In this document: positions 42,943 to 52,294 of the stretch, one piece after another
How the letters are laid out: every line of letters begins with the position of its first letter
Numbering within the stretch: the first letter of the stretch is position 1
The notes under the pieces: generated by a model
What the model was told of the DNA's origin: nothing
Seen by the model: only the letters and a program-made list of their open reading frames with translations
The model's database searches: none
DNA from: Nitrospira sp.
Lineage (GTDB): Bacteria; Nitrospirota; Nitrospiria; Nitrospirales; Nitrospiraceae
NCBI GenBank assembly: GCA_030123605.1
Contig: CP126123.1
Location: forward strand, 1,716,001-1,780,000
Direction of reading: 5' to 3'
DNA length: 64,000 nucleotides
Position numbers and translations under genes: made by a program

Positions 42943-43001
42943 CAGCCTATCTCAACTGCACACAGACACCATATGCCCCATAACGGGCGTAACAACGTGG
43001 T

Positions 43002-43096
43002 TGCGGCCCGCCTAGCCGCCGATGAAGCGTGGCCAGGCTTGTCGCAGCAGCGAGGGGATGATGGAGCAGAAGCGCGGTCGTGAATAATGCGGGCTA
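43002..43096 (+). repeat. Dispersed intergenic repeat, copy 5
   Basis: Head tgcggcccgcctagccgccg, middle ggcttgtcgcagcagcg, tail gagcagaagcgcggtcgtga followed by ataatgcgggctag. Its last bases contain the stop codon of the minus-strand gene ending at 43094. Confidence 0.7.
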
Positions 43097-43927
43097 GGCC
43101 CTATCCTCAGGGAGAAATCGCCGTTTGGGTTCATGGTTCGACGGCATCATCCGAAGCTCAATAAACGTATAGCCCCAGACTTCATGCATTGCCGACCTGA
43201 GAACGAGCCACCTTTCAAGGGATCGTCCGTCGGACAACTCAATGATGCCGGTAATAGGGCCCACGGGTTCCCGCGTTCCGGTGTTATGTAACCCATAGGC
43301 GTCACTGGTGTTATACGCCAACACCTGACACGAGCCTTCAGGTCGAACCATGCCGACGATCTCTTTCATGGATGTTTCAGAGTCTTGGACTGCATCGATC
43401 ACCTTGTGTGTCGATTGCAGGTAATAGAACTTCGTGTTCAGCTCTTCCGAAGCCAGGACTTGCAGCCCCGTCACGGAAAAGTCTTTGTCCGGAGTCATAC
43501 ATGCACCTGCCGATTGAGCGGTATTCATTGTCTCGGCCGCTCTCCACCTGAGGAGCGAGGTGATTCCTTTTCCCACGGCAACCAGAAACTGTGCTCGTGG
43601 ATCCGACAGCCGACCTTCCACCGGACCATAGACATAATGCGGCCGGGGGTTAGCCATTTCCTTTGGCATAATGGGTTCGTTTTGTAAGCGCCTGAGATGG
43701 ACGAGATCGGTATGGTGGTAGAGCAGAAGCACCTCTTCGTTCTCCGCGGGCGGATGAACAAATGGGATGAGAATGCGGTCGCCCATTCGCTGAGCAGGAT
43801 AGAACCGGATCTGATCATCACGAAAGTCCAAAGATTCAGCCCCTACAAATGCCTCGGATACGATCAACGCGATCGCCCAAAGTAACGTGAAAAAAACAAC
43901 CTGTCTGAGACGAACCATAACAACCAT
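43094..43927 (-). CDS. Exported hypothetical protein
   Basis: About 277 residues with a signal-type hydrophobic segment (LRQVVFFTLLWAIALIVSEA). The mature part contains QIRFYPAQRMGDRILIPFVH, EEVLLLYHHTDLVHLRRL and ISTHKVIDAVQD-like helices. It ends with a beta-rich segment (GPITGIIELSDGRSLERWLV). No family recognised. Starts at 43966, 43927 and 43918 are all in frame; 43927 gives the best signal peptide but there is no strong ribosome site. The stop codon lies in a dispersed repeat. It is transcribed against the flanking efflux genes. Confidence 0.65.
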   Translation of the reverse strand: MVVMVRLRQVVFFTLLWAIALIVSEAFVGAESLDFRDDQIRFYPAQRMGDRILIPFVHPPAENEEVLLLYHHTDLVHLRRLQNEPIMPKEMANPRPHYVYGPVEGRLSDPRAQFLVAVGKGITSLLRWRAAETMNTAQSAGACMTPDKDFSVTGLQVLASEELNTKFYYLQSTHKVIDAVQDSETSMKEIVGMVRPEGSCQVLAYNTSDAYGLHNTGTREPVGPITGIIELSDGRSLERWLVLRSAMHEVWGYTFIELRMMPSNHEPKRRFLPEDRA

Positions 43928-44893
43928 GCCATCACGTGCTTGATCTGTTTCCGTGAATCTATCCATTTGTCGCGATGAAGGTTTCGTTTGAGCCGAGGTA
44001 GTATCGACAACCTATGGTTCAAGCTCGGGTCCATGGTTCATGCGACTGAATGATCCCCAGCAGAGAGTGCCTACGTTCAATTGTCGCAAGATCGGACAGG
44101 CTCGACGGATAGTCAACTGTCGTCCGTCTGACGGTTGAGACAGAGAGCGAGACCGACGGCGGATCGTTCGATGACCCAATCGCGCAGATGGTTGCGTGCC
44201 GTTCCGATTCTCGCCCCTATGCTTCGCCGTTCGCTCTGCACGGTCTCTTATCCACAAGATTGTCTTGACCATCGTCGATCCTGAACAATTCAGAGTATGA
44301 CGTGAGACGACGAGCGTCCGTACGAACCTACGAACGACTTCGTAGTCATGAATCTGTCATGCCGACCACCACTCGGCAGGACATGTTCATATCGCGACAT
44401 CCTACATCATCTATCCCACGATTTCTGACAGTAACTCTGACATCTTGAGTCTATAAAAGAGCGAGGGAGTGCGGGCCATTATAGCAAAGCGGCTAGGGCG
44501 GATCAGCGAGTATGTACGGATATGACACACGTACTACGCGCTCACCCGCGTGACTCATGATCGCTTTCGTCGAAATCGCGGATTCACCACTGCGACAAGC
44601 CAGTCGGCGAACGGGCTTGCCGCTGAGATCAGACTGCCTCGCCGGCACACACCCGTGGCCACGTTCGTCTTTGCATCGTGCGTCTTACGCGCCCGTGCGT
44701 ACCTTGTCTCGCTTGACGATTCCACCTGCCTGTGCGGACAGGCAGACAGGTCATTCCGCGACGAACCATCATGCAGGCCACAGACTGCACAGTTCCATGA
44801 GTATGTGCCGGTAACGGCCCCTGAACCTTCATTCAATTTCACACGGCTTGGAAGCCGATCCGCCGCAGGATAACTTCCCGGAGCGCTGCAGGT
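43928..44893. other. Long stretch without a confident gene upstream of the third efflux unit
   Basis: Nearly 1 kb. Short open frames exist but none has a ribosome site or natural composition. It includes dispersed repeat copy 6 and presumably the promoter of the full-length permease. Confidence 0.55.
44541..44624 (-). repeat. Dispersed intergenic repeat, copy 6
   Basis: The reverse strand starts agcggcaagcccgttcgccg, continues ctggcttgtcgcagtgg and ends in a diverged tail agtcacgcgggtgag. The head is nearly that of copy 1. Confidence 0.6.
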
Positions 44894-47800
44894 ATGAACC
44901 AGATTATCCTCGTCGCTCTTCGACGGCCATACACGTTCGTCGTGTTGGCGATCTTGATCGTGCTGTTCGGGACCTTGACAGTGCGCCGCATGCCGACGGA
45001 CGTCTTCCCGTATATCAATATTCCTGTCACCTCCGTGGTCTGGATCTACACCGGGATGTTGCCTCAGAAGGTGGAAGGCCGCATCACATATTTATTCGAA
45101 CGGTTCGTGACCTCGACGGTAGAAGGCATCAAGTATCTCCATAGTCATTCCTATTCTGGCATCAGCATCACCAATATTTTCCTTCAGGACGGCGTGGACG
45201 TAGGCAGGGCTGAGGCAGATATCACGGCCATCGCACAGACCGTGATCAAAGCCCTGCCGCCCGATATTTCTCCACCCATGATCATGCGTCTCGCGCCGTC
45301 TTCAATCCCGGTCGCGACACTGCAAATCAGCTCCGACACGATGACGCCCGCGGAGATCTTCAATCTCGCCTACATGCGCATCCGCCCCCTGCTGATCACG
45401 GCCCCCGGCGTGATCGTGCCGTTTCCCTACGGGGGCTCCCCCATGCAGGTCATGGTCAACCTCGATCAGCAGCAATTGCTTGCCCGCCACATCACTCCAA
45501 CGGACGTACACGACGTGCTCCGTCAACAATACCTCATCCTGCCGTCCGGGGACGTTAAGATCCAACCGACCGACTGGATTGTCCAAACGAATGCCTCGCC
45601 GTTGAGAATCGAGGACTTCGAAAATATTCCGATCAAACGTGACGGCAACGCGTTCGTCTATCTGCGCGACATCGCCACCGTACGCCTCATGGGTGCGGTG
45701 CAGCAGAACGTGGTGCTGGTGGAGGGCAAACAAGCGGTCATCATGATCGTGATGAAAAGCACGGAGGCCTCCACCTTGGACGTAGTCGACGGGATCAAAA
45801 AAATGATTCCGCGCATCCAGAAGACCGTCCCGAAGGGAGTGACGATCAGCCTCCTCGACGATGCCTCAACCTTCGTCAGAGATTCGGTCTCGGACGTTGT
45901 GCACGAAATGTTGTCCGCCGGCGCGCTGGTCGGTTTCATTGTTTTGGTGCTTCTGGGGTCGTGGCGACCGACCATCATCGTCGCCACGTCGATTCCTCTG
46001 TCCATCCTGACCGCCCTCATCGGCCTCCATTGGCTCGGTGAAACGATCAATGTCATGACCCTGGGCGGACTGGCGTTGGCCGTCGGCATCCTGGTCGATG
46101 ACGCCACCGTGATGATCGAGAATATCGATCGCCATATCGAAATGGAGAAACCGCTGGAACAGGCGATCATCGATGCGGCCAATGAGATCGTCGTGCCGAC
46201 ATTGGTGGCCACGTTGGCCATCGCGATCGTCTGGCTGCCGCTTTTCGACCTCACCGGCGTGTCGGGTTGGCTCTTCATGCCCATGGCCGAGGCGGTCATC
46301 ATCGCGATGCTCGCCTCCTTTATCCTGTCGCGTACCTTGGTGCCGACCATGGCGAAATATATGCTGGTGGGCCACCGGAAGGCACAGGGTCGTTCACCGT
46401 CCGGACTCGCCGAAGAGAAGAGACGTCCGGCTTTCTTCGCTCGCGTCCAGCAGGGATTCGAACGCCGCTTCAATGCCTTCCGAGCTCGCTATGGAACACT
46501 GCTCCAATCCGTCATCGCTCGTCGCGGCGCCTTCGTGACCATCTCACTGGTGATCGCCGTAGGATCCCTGGGACTCTTTTATTTCCTCGGACGCGATTAC
46601 TTCCCCGAGATCAGATCGGGCGTGATTCAGATGCATCTGCGAGGGCCGCTCGGCACACGTATCGAGGTATCCGCACGCATCGCCGCGCTTGTGACGGAGG
46701 ACATCGAGACGTTACTGCCCGGTCGGGTGGACAAGGTCGTCAGTAATTGCGGCCTGCCGATCGGACCGCATAACCTCGCCTTCATCCCGACCCCCACGAT
46801 CGGTTCTCAGGATTGCGATCTGACGATCCTCTTGAAGGACGGCAAGTCTCCCGTGTGGGAGTACCGGCGTACCCTCCGGAAGGGCTTAAAAGAACGCTAT
46901 CCCGGAATCGAGTTCACGTTTCAGCCTGCGGATCTGACGGCGAAGATTCTCAACTTCGGCGCGCCCGCTCCGATCGATGTGCAGATCAACGGCCCGGACT
47001 ACTACCCCAATTACGAGTTCGCTCGCAAATTGGTGGGTCGCCTTCGCCAGATCCCAGGAGCCACCGACGTGGTGATCCAACAGACGATGCGCACGCCGAC
47101 CATCATGGTCGAAGGTCAACGCACATTCGGGCTTGACGTGAAGAAGACCGAGAAGGACATCGCAGACAATCTGCTGATGACGACCGCGGGGAGCCAACAG
47201 ATCGACCAGCTCTATTGGCTCGATCCTTCGACCGGATTTTCGTATCTGATCAACGTCTATATCCCTCAGCCGCAGATCAATAGTATCGAAAGCCTCAAGA
47301 TCATCCCGGTCGCCTCTGCAGATCACGCGGCGGATACCGAGGTGCAACTGCTCGGCAATTTGGCCAAACTCTCTCCCGTAGGAACACCGGGCGTGGTCAC
47401 GCACGGCAACATCATGCCGCTGTTCGACATTTACATCTCCGCCGAACGACGCGACCTTGGCGCGGTGCTCGCAGACGTGGAGGAAGTGACCCACGAGATG
47501 GAGCAGGAGCTACCCGAAAGCGCCGAACTCGAAATCCATGGCCAAGCTTCATTGATGCACGACGCCTATTCCGAACTGATCTTCGGGCTGCTCGCCGCGA
47601 TCGTGCTGGTCTACCTGCTGATCGTCGTCAATTTCCAATCCTGGTTGGATCCGTTCATCATCATTACGGCCTTGCCCGGCGCGCTGGCAGGCATCGCGTG
47701 GTCTCTCTTCCTGACCCATACGCGGCTGTCGGAACCCGCACTGACGGGTGCCATCATGACCATGGGTACGGCGACCGCCAATTCGATCCTCCTCGTCTCG

Positions 47801-48076
47801 TATGCCCGCGACCGGCTCGCAGAGCACGGTAACGCGTTGCAGGCCGCGATCGAGGCCGGGACGACCCGCTTTCGCCCCGTGCTCATGACGGCCTCGGCCA
47901 TGATCCTGGGAATGGTCCCCATGGCGACGGGTTATTCTCAGAATGCGCCGCTGGGTCGTGCCGTCATCGGCGGCTTACTCGTGGCCACCGTCTTCACGTT
48001 GTTTTTCGTACCCTGTGTGTATGCGATTATTTATAACCGACGAGCGGTTCGGCAACAGGACACGGCCTCACGATGA
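44894..48076 (+). CDS. RND efflux permease, full length (AcrB/HAE1-type)
   Basis: 1060 residues, a normal size, with both halves in one chain: MNQIILVALRRPYTFVVLAI start, RRMPTDVFPYINIPVTSVVW, TM4 relay pair in GILVDDATVMIENIDRH, linker RSPSGLAEEKRRPAFFARVQ, TM7, second porter domain and TM8-12. TM10 reads MGTATANSILLVSYARD, with Ala at the AcrB Lys940 position. It is paralogous to the split permease at 34902-38103; some stretches near the 3' end are identical at DNA level. Its stop overlaps the next adaptor (ATGA). Confidence 0.95.
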   Translation: MNQIILVALRRPYTFVVLAILIVLFGTLTVRRMPTDVFPYINIPVTSVVWIYTGMLPQKVEGRITYLFERFVTSTVEGIKYLHSHSYSGISITNIFLQDGVDVGRAEADITAIAQTVIKALPPDISPPMIMRLAPSSIPVATLQISSDTMTPAEIFNLAYMRIRPLLITAPGVIVPFPYGGSPMQVMVNLDQQQLLARHITPTDVHDVLRQQYLILPSGDVKIQPTDWIVQTNASPLRIEDFENIPIKRDGNAFVYLRDIATVRLMGAVQQNVVLVEGKQAVIMIVMKSTEASTLDVVDGIKKMIPRIQKTVPKGVTISLLDDASTFVRDSVSDVVHEMLSAGALVGFIVLVLLGSWRPTIIVATSIPLSILTALIGLHWLGETINVMTLGGLALAVGILVDDATVMIENIDRHIEMEKPLEQAIIDAANEIVVPTLVATLAIAIVWLPLFDLTGVSGWLFMPMAEAVIIAMLASFILSRTLVPTMAKYMLVGHRKAQGRSPSGLAEEKRRPAFFARVQQGFERRFNAFRARYGTLLQSVIARRGAFVTISLVIAVGSLGLFYFLGRDYFPEIRSGVIQMHLRGPLGTRIEVSARIAALVTEDIETLLPGRVDKVVSNCGLPIGPHNLAFIPTPTIGSQDCDLTILLKDGKSPVWEYRRTLRKGLKERYPGIEFTFQPADLTAKILNFGAPAPIDVQINGPDYYPNYEFARKLVGRLRQIPGATDVVIQQTMRTPTIMVEGQRTFGLDVKKTEKDIADNLLMTTAGSQQIDQLYWLDPSTGFSYLINVYIPQPQINSIESLKIIPVASADHAADTEVQLLGNLAKLSPVGTPGVVTHGNIMPLFDIYISAERRDLGAVLADVEEVTHEMEQELPESAELEIHGQASLMHDAYSELIFGLLAAIVLVYLLIVVNFQSWLDPFIIITALPGALAGIAWSLFLTHTRLSEPALTGAIMTMGTATANSILLVSYARDRLAEHGNALQAAIEAGTTRFRPVLMTASAMILGMVPMATGYSQNAPLGRAVIGGLLVATVFTLFFVPCVYAIIYNRRAVRQQDTASR

Positions 48077-49413
48077 AGACGCTCGGCGGAAAACCGGTTG
48101 CCTTGTTTGTCGCCCTACTGTGCGTAGCCTATCTCGGCTATCGCATATATGCGAGCAGAAGTGACGCCGCGGAGGTGCGCGACGAGACACTCGAAGAGGC
48201 CACTTCAACGGTAGCCGTCGTCTCTCCCAAGGCAGTGCCTGCGACGGAGACCATGACGCTTCCCGGCAACATTGTGGGTTGGTACGAGGCACCGATCTAC
48301 GCGCGTGTGACCGGCTATGTCAAGATGTGGTACAAGGTGTACGGAGACCGAGTGAAAAAAGGCGACGTGCTCGCCGAAATCAGCACGCCGGATCTCGACG
48401 CCGAATACAGGCAAGCCACCGCCGATCTGAGATCAGAGCGCGCCAAGTATCGGCTGGCCGAAGTGACCGCAAAGCGATGGCTCGCCCTCCGCCCCAATCA
48501 TGCCGTCTCCGAGCAGTCGATCACCGTGCAGGAACAACACCTGAGAGCGCAAGCGGCGGCGGTCGAGGCTGCGGAAGAAAAGGTCAAGAATATCGAAGCA
48601 TTCATTGGGTTCAAAAAAATCATCGCGCCTTTTGACGGCGTGGTGATCCAGCGGAACATCAACGTCGGTGATTTGGTCAGCAAGGAGGGTACGCTCAGCA
48701 CCCCCAGTGCGAAGACCAACCTCTATACCGTCGCCATCGTCGATATGTTGCGTCTCTTCGTCAAGGTGCCGGAGACGTTCGGGCACTTCCTCCAGCCGGG
48801 ACTGACGGCTGATGTAACCGTACCGCAATTACCCAAGCGTCATTTCACCGCCGCATTCCTGACCGTCGCCGGAGGGTTCGATTTGGGTACGCGCACCGCG
48901 GCCACCATCTTCACGATCGACAACAAGGACCACGCATTGTGGCCCGGCTCCTATGCCCAGGTCACTCTCACAGCCCCGATCGATCGACAAGCCTTCACGA
49001 TCCCGTCCACCGCATTGGTGTACCAGCAATACGGAACGCAGGTGGCGGTGGTGACCGAAGACAACCGCGTGCACTTCAATCCTGTCACCGTAACCCAACT
49101 TATGGACAACGCCGTCGAGGTGGCCGGGGGGCTCTCCACCAGCGACCGTGTCATCAACAACCCCAACGCTACATTGCTCGAAGGAGATCCTGTACGCATC
49201 GTGACCCCGAGGCCTGGATACGACCTCATCAACGTCCGCGCAGCCCAGCAAGGACCTGAGTCAACACAGACCTCTCAACCGCCACAGGGACCTCCACCGG
49301 CCGAGCGGTCGGAACCAGCACAGCCGCAATCCGGGACACAGCTTATATCGCCTCGATCGCAGCCTGAACCATCGCGGCATTCGCCACAGGCTCTGCAGCG
49401 GATCCAGCCATGA
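48073..49413 (+). CDS. RND periplasmic adaptor with Pro/Gln-rich C-terminal tail
   Basis: 446 residues. Anchor (VALFVALLCVAYLGYRIYAS), lipoyl halves (RVTGYVKMWYKVYGDRVKKG and APFDGVVIQRNINVGDLVSK), alpha-hairpin and barrel as in the other two adaptors. It has an extra low-complexity tail of about 60 residues (QPPQGPPPAERSEPAQPQSG) absent from them. The start overlaps the permease stop. The gene that should follow, an outer-membrane factor, survives only as a fragment, so the tail may have grown when that gene was deleted. Confidence 0.92.
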   Translation: MKTLGGKPVALFVALLCVAYLGYRIYASRSDAAEVRDETLEEATSTVAVVSPKAVPATETMTLPGNIVGWYEAPIYARVTGYVKMWYKVYGDRVKKGDVLAEISTPDLDAEYRQATADLRSERAKYRLAEVTAKRWLALRPNHAVSEQSITVQEQHLRAQAAAVEAAEEKVKNIEAFIGFKKIIAPFDGVVIQRNINVGDLVSKEGTLSTPSAKTNLYTVAIVDMLRLFVKVPETFGHFLQPGLTADVTVPQLPKRHFTAAFLTVAGGFDLGTRTAATIFTIDNKDHALWPGSYAQVTLTAPIDRQAFTIPSTALVYQQYGTQVAVVTEDNRVHFNPVTVTQLMDNAVEVAGGLSTSDRVINNPNATLLEGDPVRIVTPRPGYDLINVRAAQQGPESTQTSQPPQGPPPAERSEPAQPQSGTQLISPRSQPEPSRHSPQALQRIQP

Positions 49414-49439
49414 TTTCATGTCACGCGGTAACTCCGTAC

Positions 49440-49653
49440 AGATCAGGGCGGACCTCTTGCGCAATTCTGTCGCCCTTCTTCGCGCACTCGGCGGGGGTTG
49501 GAATCGCAAGCGATTGCCTACGGACGAACACATCCAACCGTTCGATGTCTTCCAATATACCGATCTCGACAAGCCAAAACCCGCCGGCGGCATCGATGTC
49601 AATGCGCCGAATAATTGGGCGATAACGATCCGACCAAGCCCGCCGTTCGTTGA
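49440..49653 (+). pseudogene. 3' fragment of an RND outer-membrane factor gene
   Basis: From about 49440 the DNA encodes VQIRADLLRNSVALLRALGG, then GWNRKRLPTDEHIQPFDVFQ and YTDLDKPKPAGGIDVNAPNN. This matches the last 70 or so residues of the intact factor (39344-40933), with high DNA identity. A one-base loss near 49619 shifts the final codons (DPTKPAVR then TGA at 49651). The N-terminal 450 residues, including the lipobox and both channel repeats, are gone. Confidence 0.85.
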
Positions 49654-49765
49654 CCGTCGTCCGCAAACTTGGGTTCCGCCCCGATTTTGCGGCCCCCTCC
49701 GTCCTTCTGCGCGGCCGCCGTTAGGTCTTCCGGCTCAGCGCAAAATGTTCTGATTGCACAGTTCT

Positions 49766-49796
49766 CTCCCTCGCTGCTTGCCGCAAAGCGAGGGAG
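49766..49796. terminator. Hairpin downstream of the third efflux unit
   Basis: ctccctcgct (49766-49775) pairs perfectly with agcgagggag (49787-49796), loop 11. No T tract, but its position after the last efflux fragment suits termination. Confidence 0.5.
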
Positions 49797-49918
49797 GTGC
49801 CCTCGCTCCGTCAACCTCGTCCATGAGAATCAAGACGTTACGTCATGGTCACCTCGCCGACAAACAGCGGTACCGAGCTTGCACTGGGGACGCTCCACAC
49901 AACAAAGGAGTCCGTCTC

Positions 49919-50050
49919 ATGATTGAGTTCCCGTTGATCCTGATCGGTTATGCGCTTGTTCCGATTATCGCCGTCCAGTTGATGGTCATGGCCGACCGGC
50001 CACGAGAAACCGGTGATCAGCACGCCTTTCCCAACGTCGAAATCTTGTGA
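49919..50050 (+). CDS. 43-residue single-pass membrane protein
   Basis: A strong ribosome site (aaaggag, 49904-49910) precedes the ATG at 49919. The peptide starts MIEFPLILIGYALVPIIAVQ, continues LMVMADRPRETGDQ and ends PNVEIL. One hydrophobic helix is followed by a short charged tail. Not recognised; the good ribosome site and clear helix support a real small gene. Confidence 0.6.
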   Translation: MIEFPLILIGYALVPIIAVQLMVMADRPRETGDQHAFPNVEIL

Positions 50051-50312
50051 GCCTGCGGCGGCTCCGGTACCGATGGACGGAGCCGCTGCCTTTCCGGCCT
50101 CTCCACGATCAGCCGCTCACTGCAGCACGAACGCAGAGGCAAGCGTCAGACGTCCCTGACGCTGCCGACAACTTCGTCCGCACCATGGTGAGCCGTTCAT
50201 GTATAATGCCGACCGTCGATACAGGCATCATTCCACGCGCAAGACCACCTGCCATTGATGAAAGAAAGTTTCACGTTGACGGTTCCTGGGAAATTCTATA
50301 GCTAAGAGACTG

Positions 50313-51002
50313 ATGAAATCGGTGAATCCGGTCATAGTTTTGTATGCCCTCCTCCTGGTCACGACCGGCTGTCGAGGCTACGCGTTCGTGGAAACTCCGA
50401 TTACGGACGGTTTCCATGCCAAACTGCCGTCGCCCTACACCAGGGCGGTCGTCTGGGGCGGACGCCCCGATACGATCCAGAGTGCCAGCACCTGGCTGCT
50501 CAAGAAGGGGATTCTCGTCGTAGATCAAACCAAGGTGCTGCAGGCTGCCGCCGACCAAAAGGTGAGCCTGACAGGCTATCAATATATTGAAACGGATGTG
50601 CTGCGGATGGCCAAACTGGTGGGAGCTCGATTGGTCGTCTTTACCAACGCCGAAGTGGGATCGTGGGAAACGTTGAATTGGAGCACAGGTTTCCCACAAA
50701 GTCAGAAAGTCTATTCGGCCACGATTGCGCTCCGCGCCGTCGACGTCAATACCGGTGAAATCGAATGGAGCGGCAAGGCCCAGTCCACCGAACGCTTCGG
50801 GAATATCGAAGAAGGCATCAGCCTTCTCACATGTCATGCCCTCGCCACAGCCTGGGGCATGCGCAACCCGGGTGCCGTTGCCCCGGAAAACGTCTGTCCT
50901 CCGGGATCCGGCCTCATGACCAGTGAAGCAGGTTCTCCAAAAACTCAGGCCCACCCCGCTGCGTCCGGCAGCCAGAGTTCAACCACCTCCACAAATTATT
51001 GA
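50313..51002 (+). CDS. Lipoprotein, CsgG-like fold suspected
   Basis: The 229-residue product has a lipoprotein signal MKSVNPVIVLYALLLVTTGC. The mature domain has the order nucleotide-fold-like helix (TWLLKKGILVVDQTKVLQAA), MAKLVGARLVVFTNAEVG, then the strand pair YSATIALRAVDVNTGEIEWS. That order is seen in CsgG/curli-assembly-like and related lipoproteins. A disordered Ser/Thr-rich tail ends the protein. It is followed by another exported protein gene. Function unknown. Confidence 0.75.
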   Translation: MKSVNPVIVLYALLLVTTGCRGYAFVETPITDGFHAKLPSPYTRAVVWGGRPDTIQSASTWLLKKGILVVDQTKVLQAAADQKVSLTGYQYIETDVLRMAKLVGARLVVFTNAEVGSWETLNWSTGFPQSQKVYSATIALRAVDVNTGEIEWSGKAQSTERFGNIEEGISLLTCHALATAWGMRNPGAVAPENVCPPGSGLMTSEAGSPKTQAHPAASGSQSSTTSTNY

Positions 51003-51175
51003 CTCGACTCCATTTCGCCTGTCCGAAGACCCATGCGCCGACGTGTTTCCCTCCGGTAACCACATTCTCAACCTCATCGTCCTTGAACGCAAAATCGCTC
51101 TTTTGTCGATTTTACCCGGCGGCGCGTTATACTGCGAAGAAAACCCACAGACCACACCGTTCCTCAAGCACCCCT

Positions 51176-52024
51176 ATGGTCCAGTCCCTGGTGATTGCGC
51201 TTCTCGCCATAAGCCTTCTCGCCGCCTCGACTGCTGAAGCCGCTGAGAATCGCCCGTTCTGGACGGAACAAGCCTCGTTTCACTTCGGCGACGATCTCTT
51301 CTTCACCGGGCGAGCCTCTTGCGCTCCCACCATTGAAGCCGGGCGGCAACGCGCTTACATGGCCGCCGTCCAAGAAGTCAAAAATTTCACGCGAGCCCAG
51401 GAAATCGCCGGATTTCCGCTGGACACACAAATGGTCTTCGAAGATCCCCATCCTCCCGACTGCCCGACAGGACTCGTTACGGTATGGCGATTGTTGCGCG
51501 CTCCTCGAACAGCGCTGGAAACACTCACGAAACGGGCAGGCTCCGTGAAGCAAACGGACCTGTCTCCAATTCTCGCGCAAATCCAGGCAATCCGAAATCT
51601 GACGCCGCGAGTGGGAATGTTGCGCGATGAAGTGTGGAATCGGTACGGGCTTCCCCGTTCCATCCTGGCGCATCCGGACAGGGGGGAACTGGTCTGGGAC
51701 TACTCTCAATTCGGATTGACCATCGTGTTCAACCAAGACGATGTCCTCACACGTTGGCGATTGAACGGCCCACATCCACGCTCCAGCGAAGACACATCGA
51801 ATGTCCCACGACCGGACAAACCGTCGGAGAAGGACCTTCCGGCCATCGACCTCACGGCCCGTCTTCAACAGTTGGAGGAACTGCAAGACCTCGATCGACA
51901 TCGACAGGCTCAGCGTTATTGCACACTGCGTTTCGCAGACGTGCCGGAACAAGTCAGGCCCAAACAGGGCAGCTGTGAACAACGTGAGTACGAGCGCCTC
52001 AAGGAACGCCCTCGTCCGTTCTAA
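51176..52024 (+). CDS. Exported hypothetical protein
   Basis: 282 residues from the ATG at 51176, which gives a clean signal peptide (MVQSLVIALLAISLLAASTA). The mature N-terminal half contains GDDLFFTGRASCAPTIEAGR, then QRAYMAAVQEVKNFTRAQEI, a pattern like LPP20/FlgT-type periplasmic domains. A mid region (RVGMLRDEVWNRYGLPRSIL, then GELVWDYSQFGLTIVFNQDD) resembles a SmpA/BamE-like small fold. The C-terminus is charged. The function is not assigned. Confidence 0.7.
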   Translation: MVQSLVIALLAISLLAASTAEAAENRPFWTEQASFHFGDDLFFTGRASCAPTIEAGRQRAYMAAVQEVKNFTRAQEIAGFPLDTQMVFEDPHPPDCPTGLVTVWRLLRAPRTALETLTKRAGSVKQTDLSPILAQIQAIRNLTPRVGMLRDEVWNRYGLPRSILAHPDRGELVWDYSQFGLTIVFNQDDVLTRWRLNGPHPRSSEDTSNVPRPDKPSEKDLPAIDLTARLQQLEELQDLDRHRQAQRYCTLRFADVPEQVRPKQGSCEQREYERLKERPRPF

Positions 52025-52148
52025 CAGGATGCGGAAAAAGTCCGCTAACGGCGTTCTCGCATCGTTCAGAGGCTCACCGTACGGCCCAGAGTACGACTCG
52101 CCTCTTCGCTCGCTGCGGCCTTGCTGGACGGCCTTTTTGCGCATCCTG
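52025..52148. repeat. MITE-like 124-bp element with terminal inverted repeats
   Basis: Left end caggatgcggaaaaagtcc (52025-52043); right end, reversed, caggatgcgcaaaaaggcc (52130-52148); 17 of 19 match. It starts immediately after the TAA of the preceding gene. The interior has no coding capacity. It could fold into one long hairpin. Confidence 0.6.
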
Positions 52149-52294
52149 CGTGGTGGTGTGGAGTCGTCTCGAACCTCGGTATTGACGACTGGTTCGGAGG
52201 CCAACATGAGTTTTTTCGCAACCTGCTAAACGCGCGCTTTGCACAGGTCACCGTCATCGTACGTGCCACAGGAGCCGGCACGGAGGAGCCCGCC

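Noticed and set aside
50180-50215. Seventh copy of the dispersed repeat (gttcatgtataatgcc)
   Set aside because: Only the tail matches, with changes; head and middle modules are absent.
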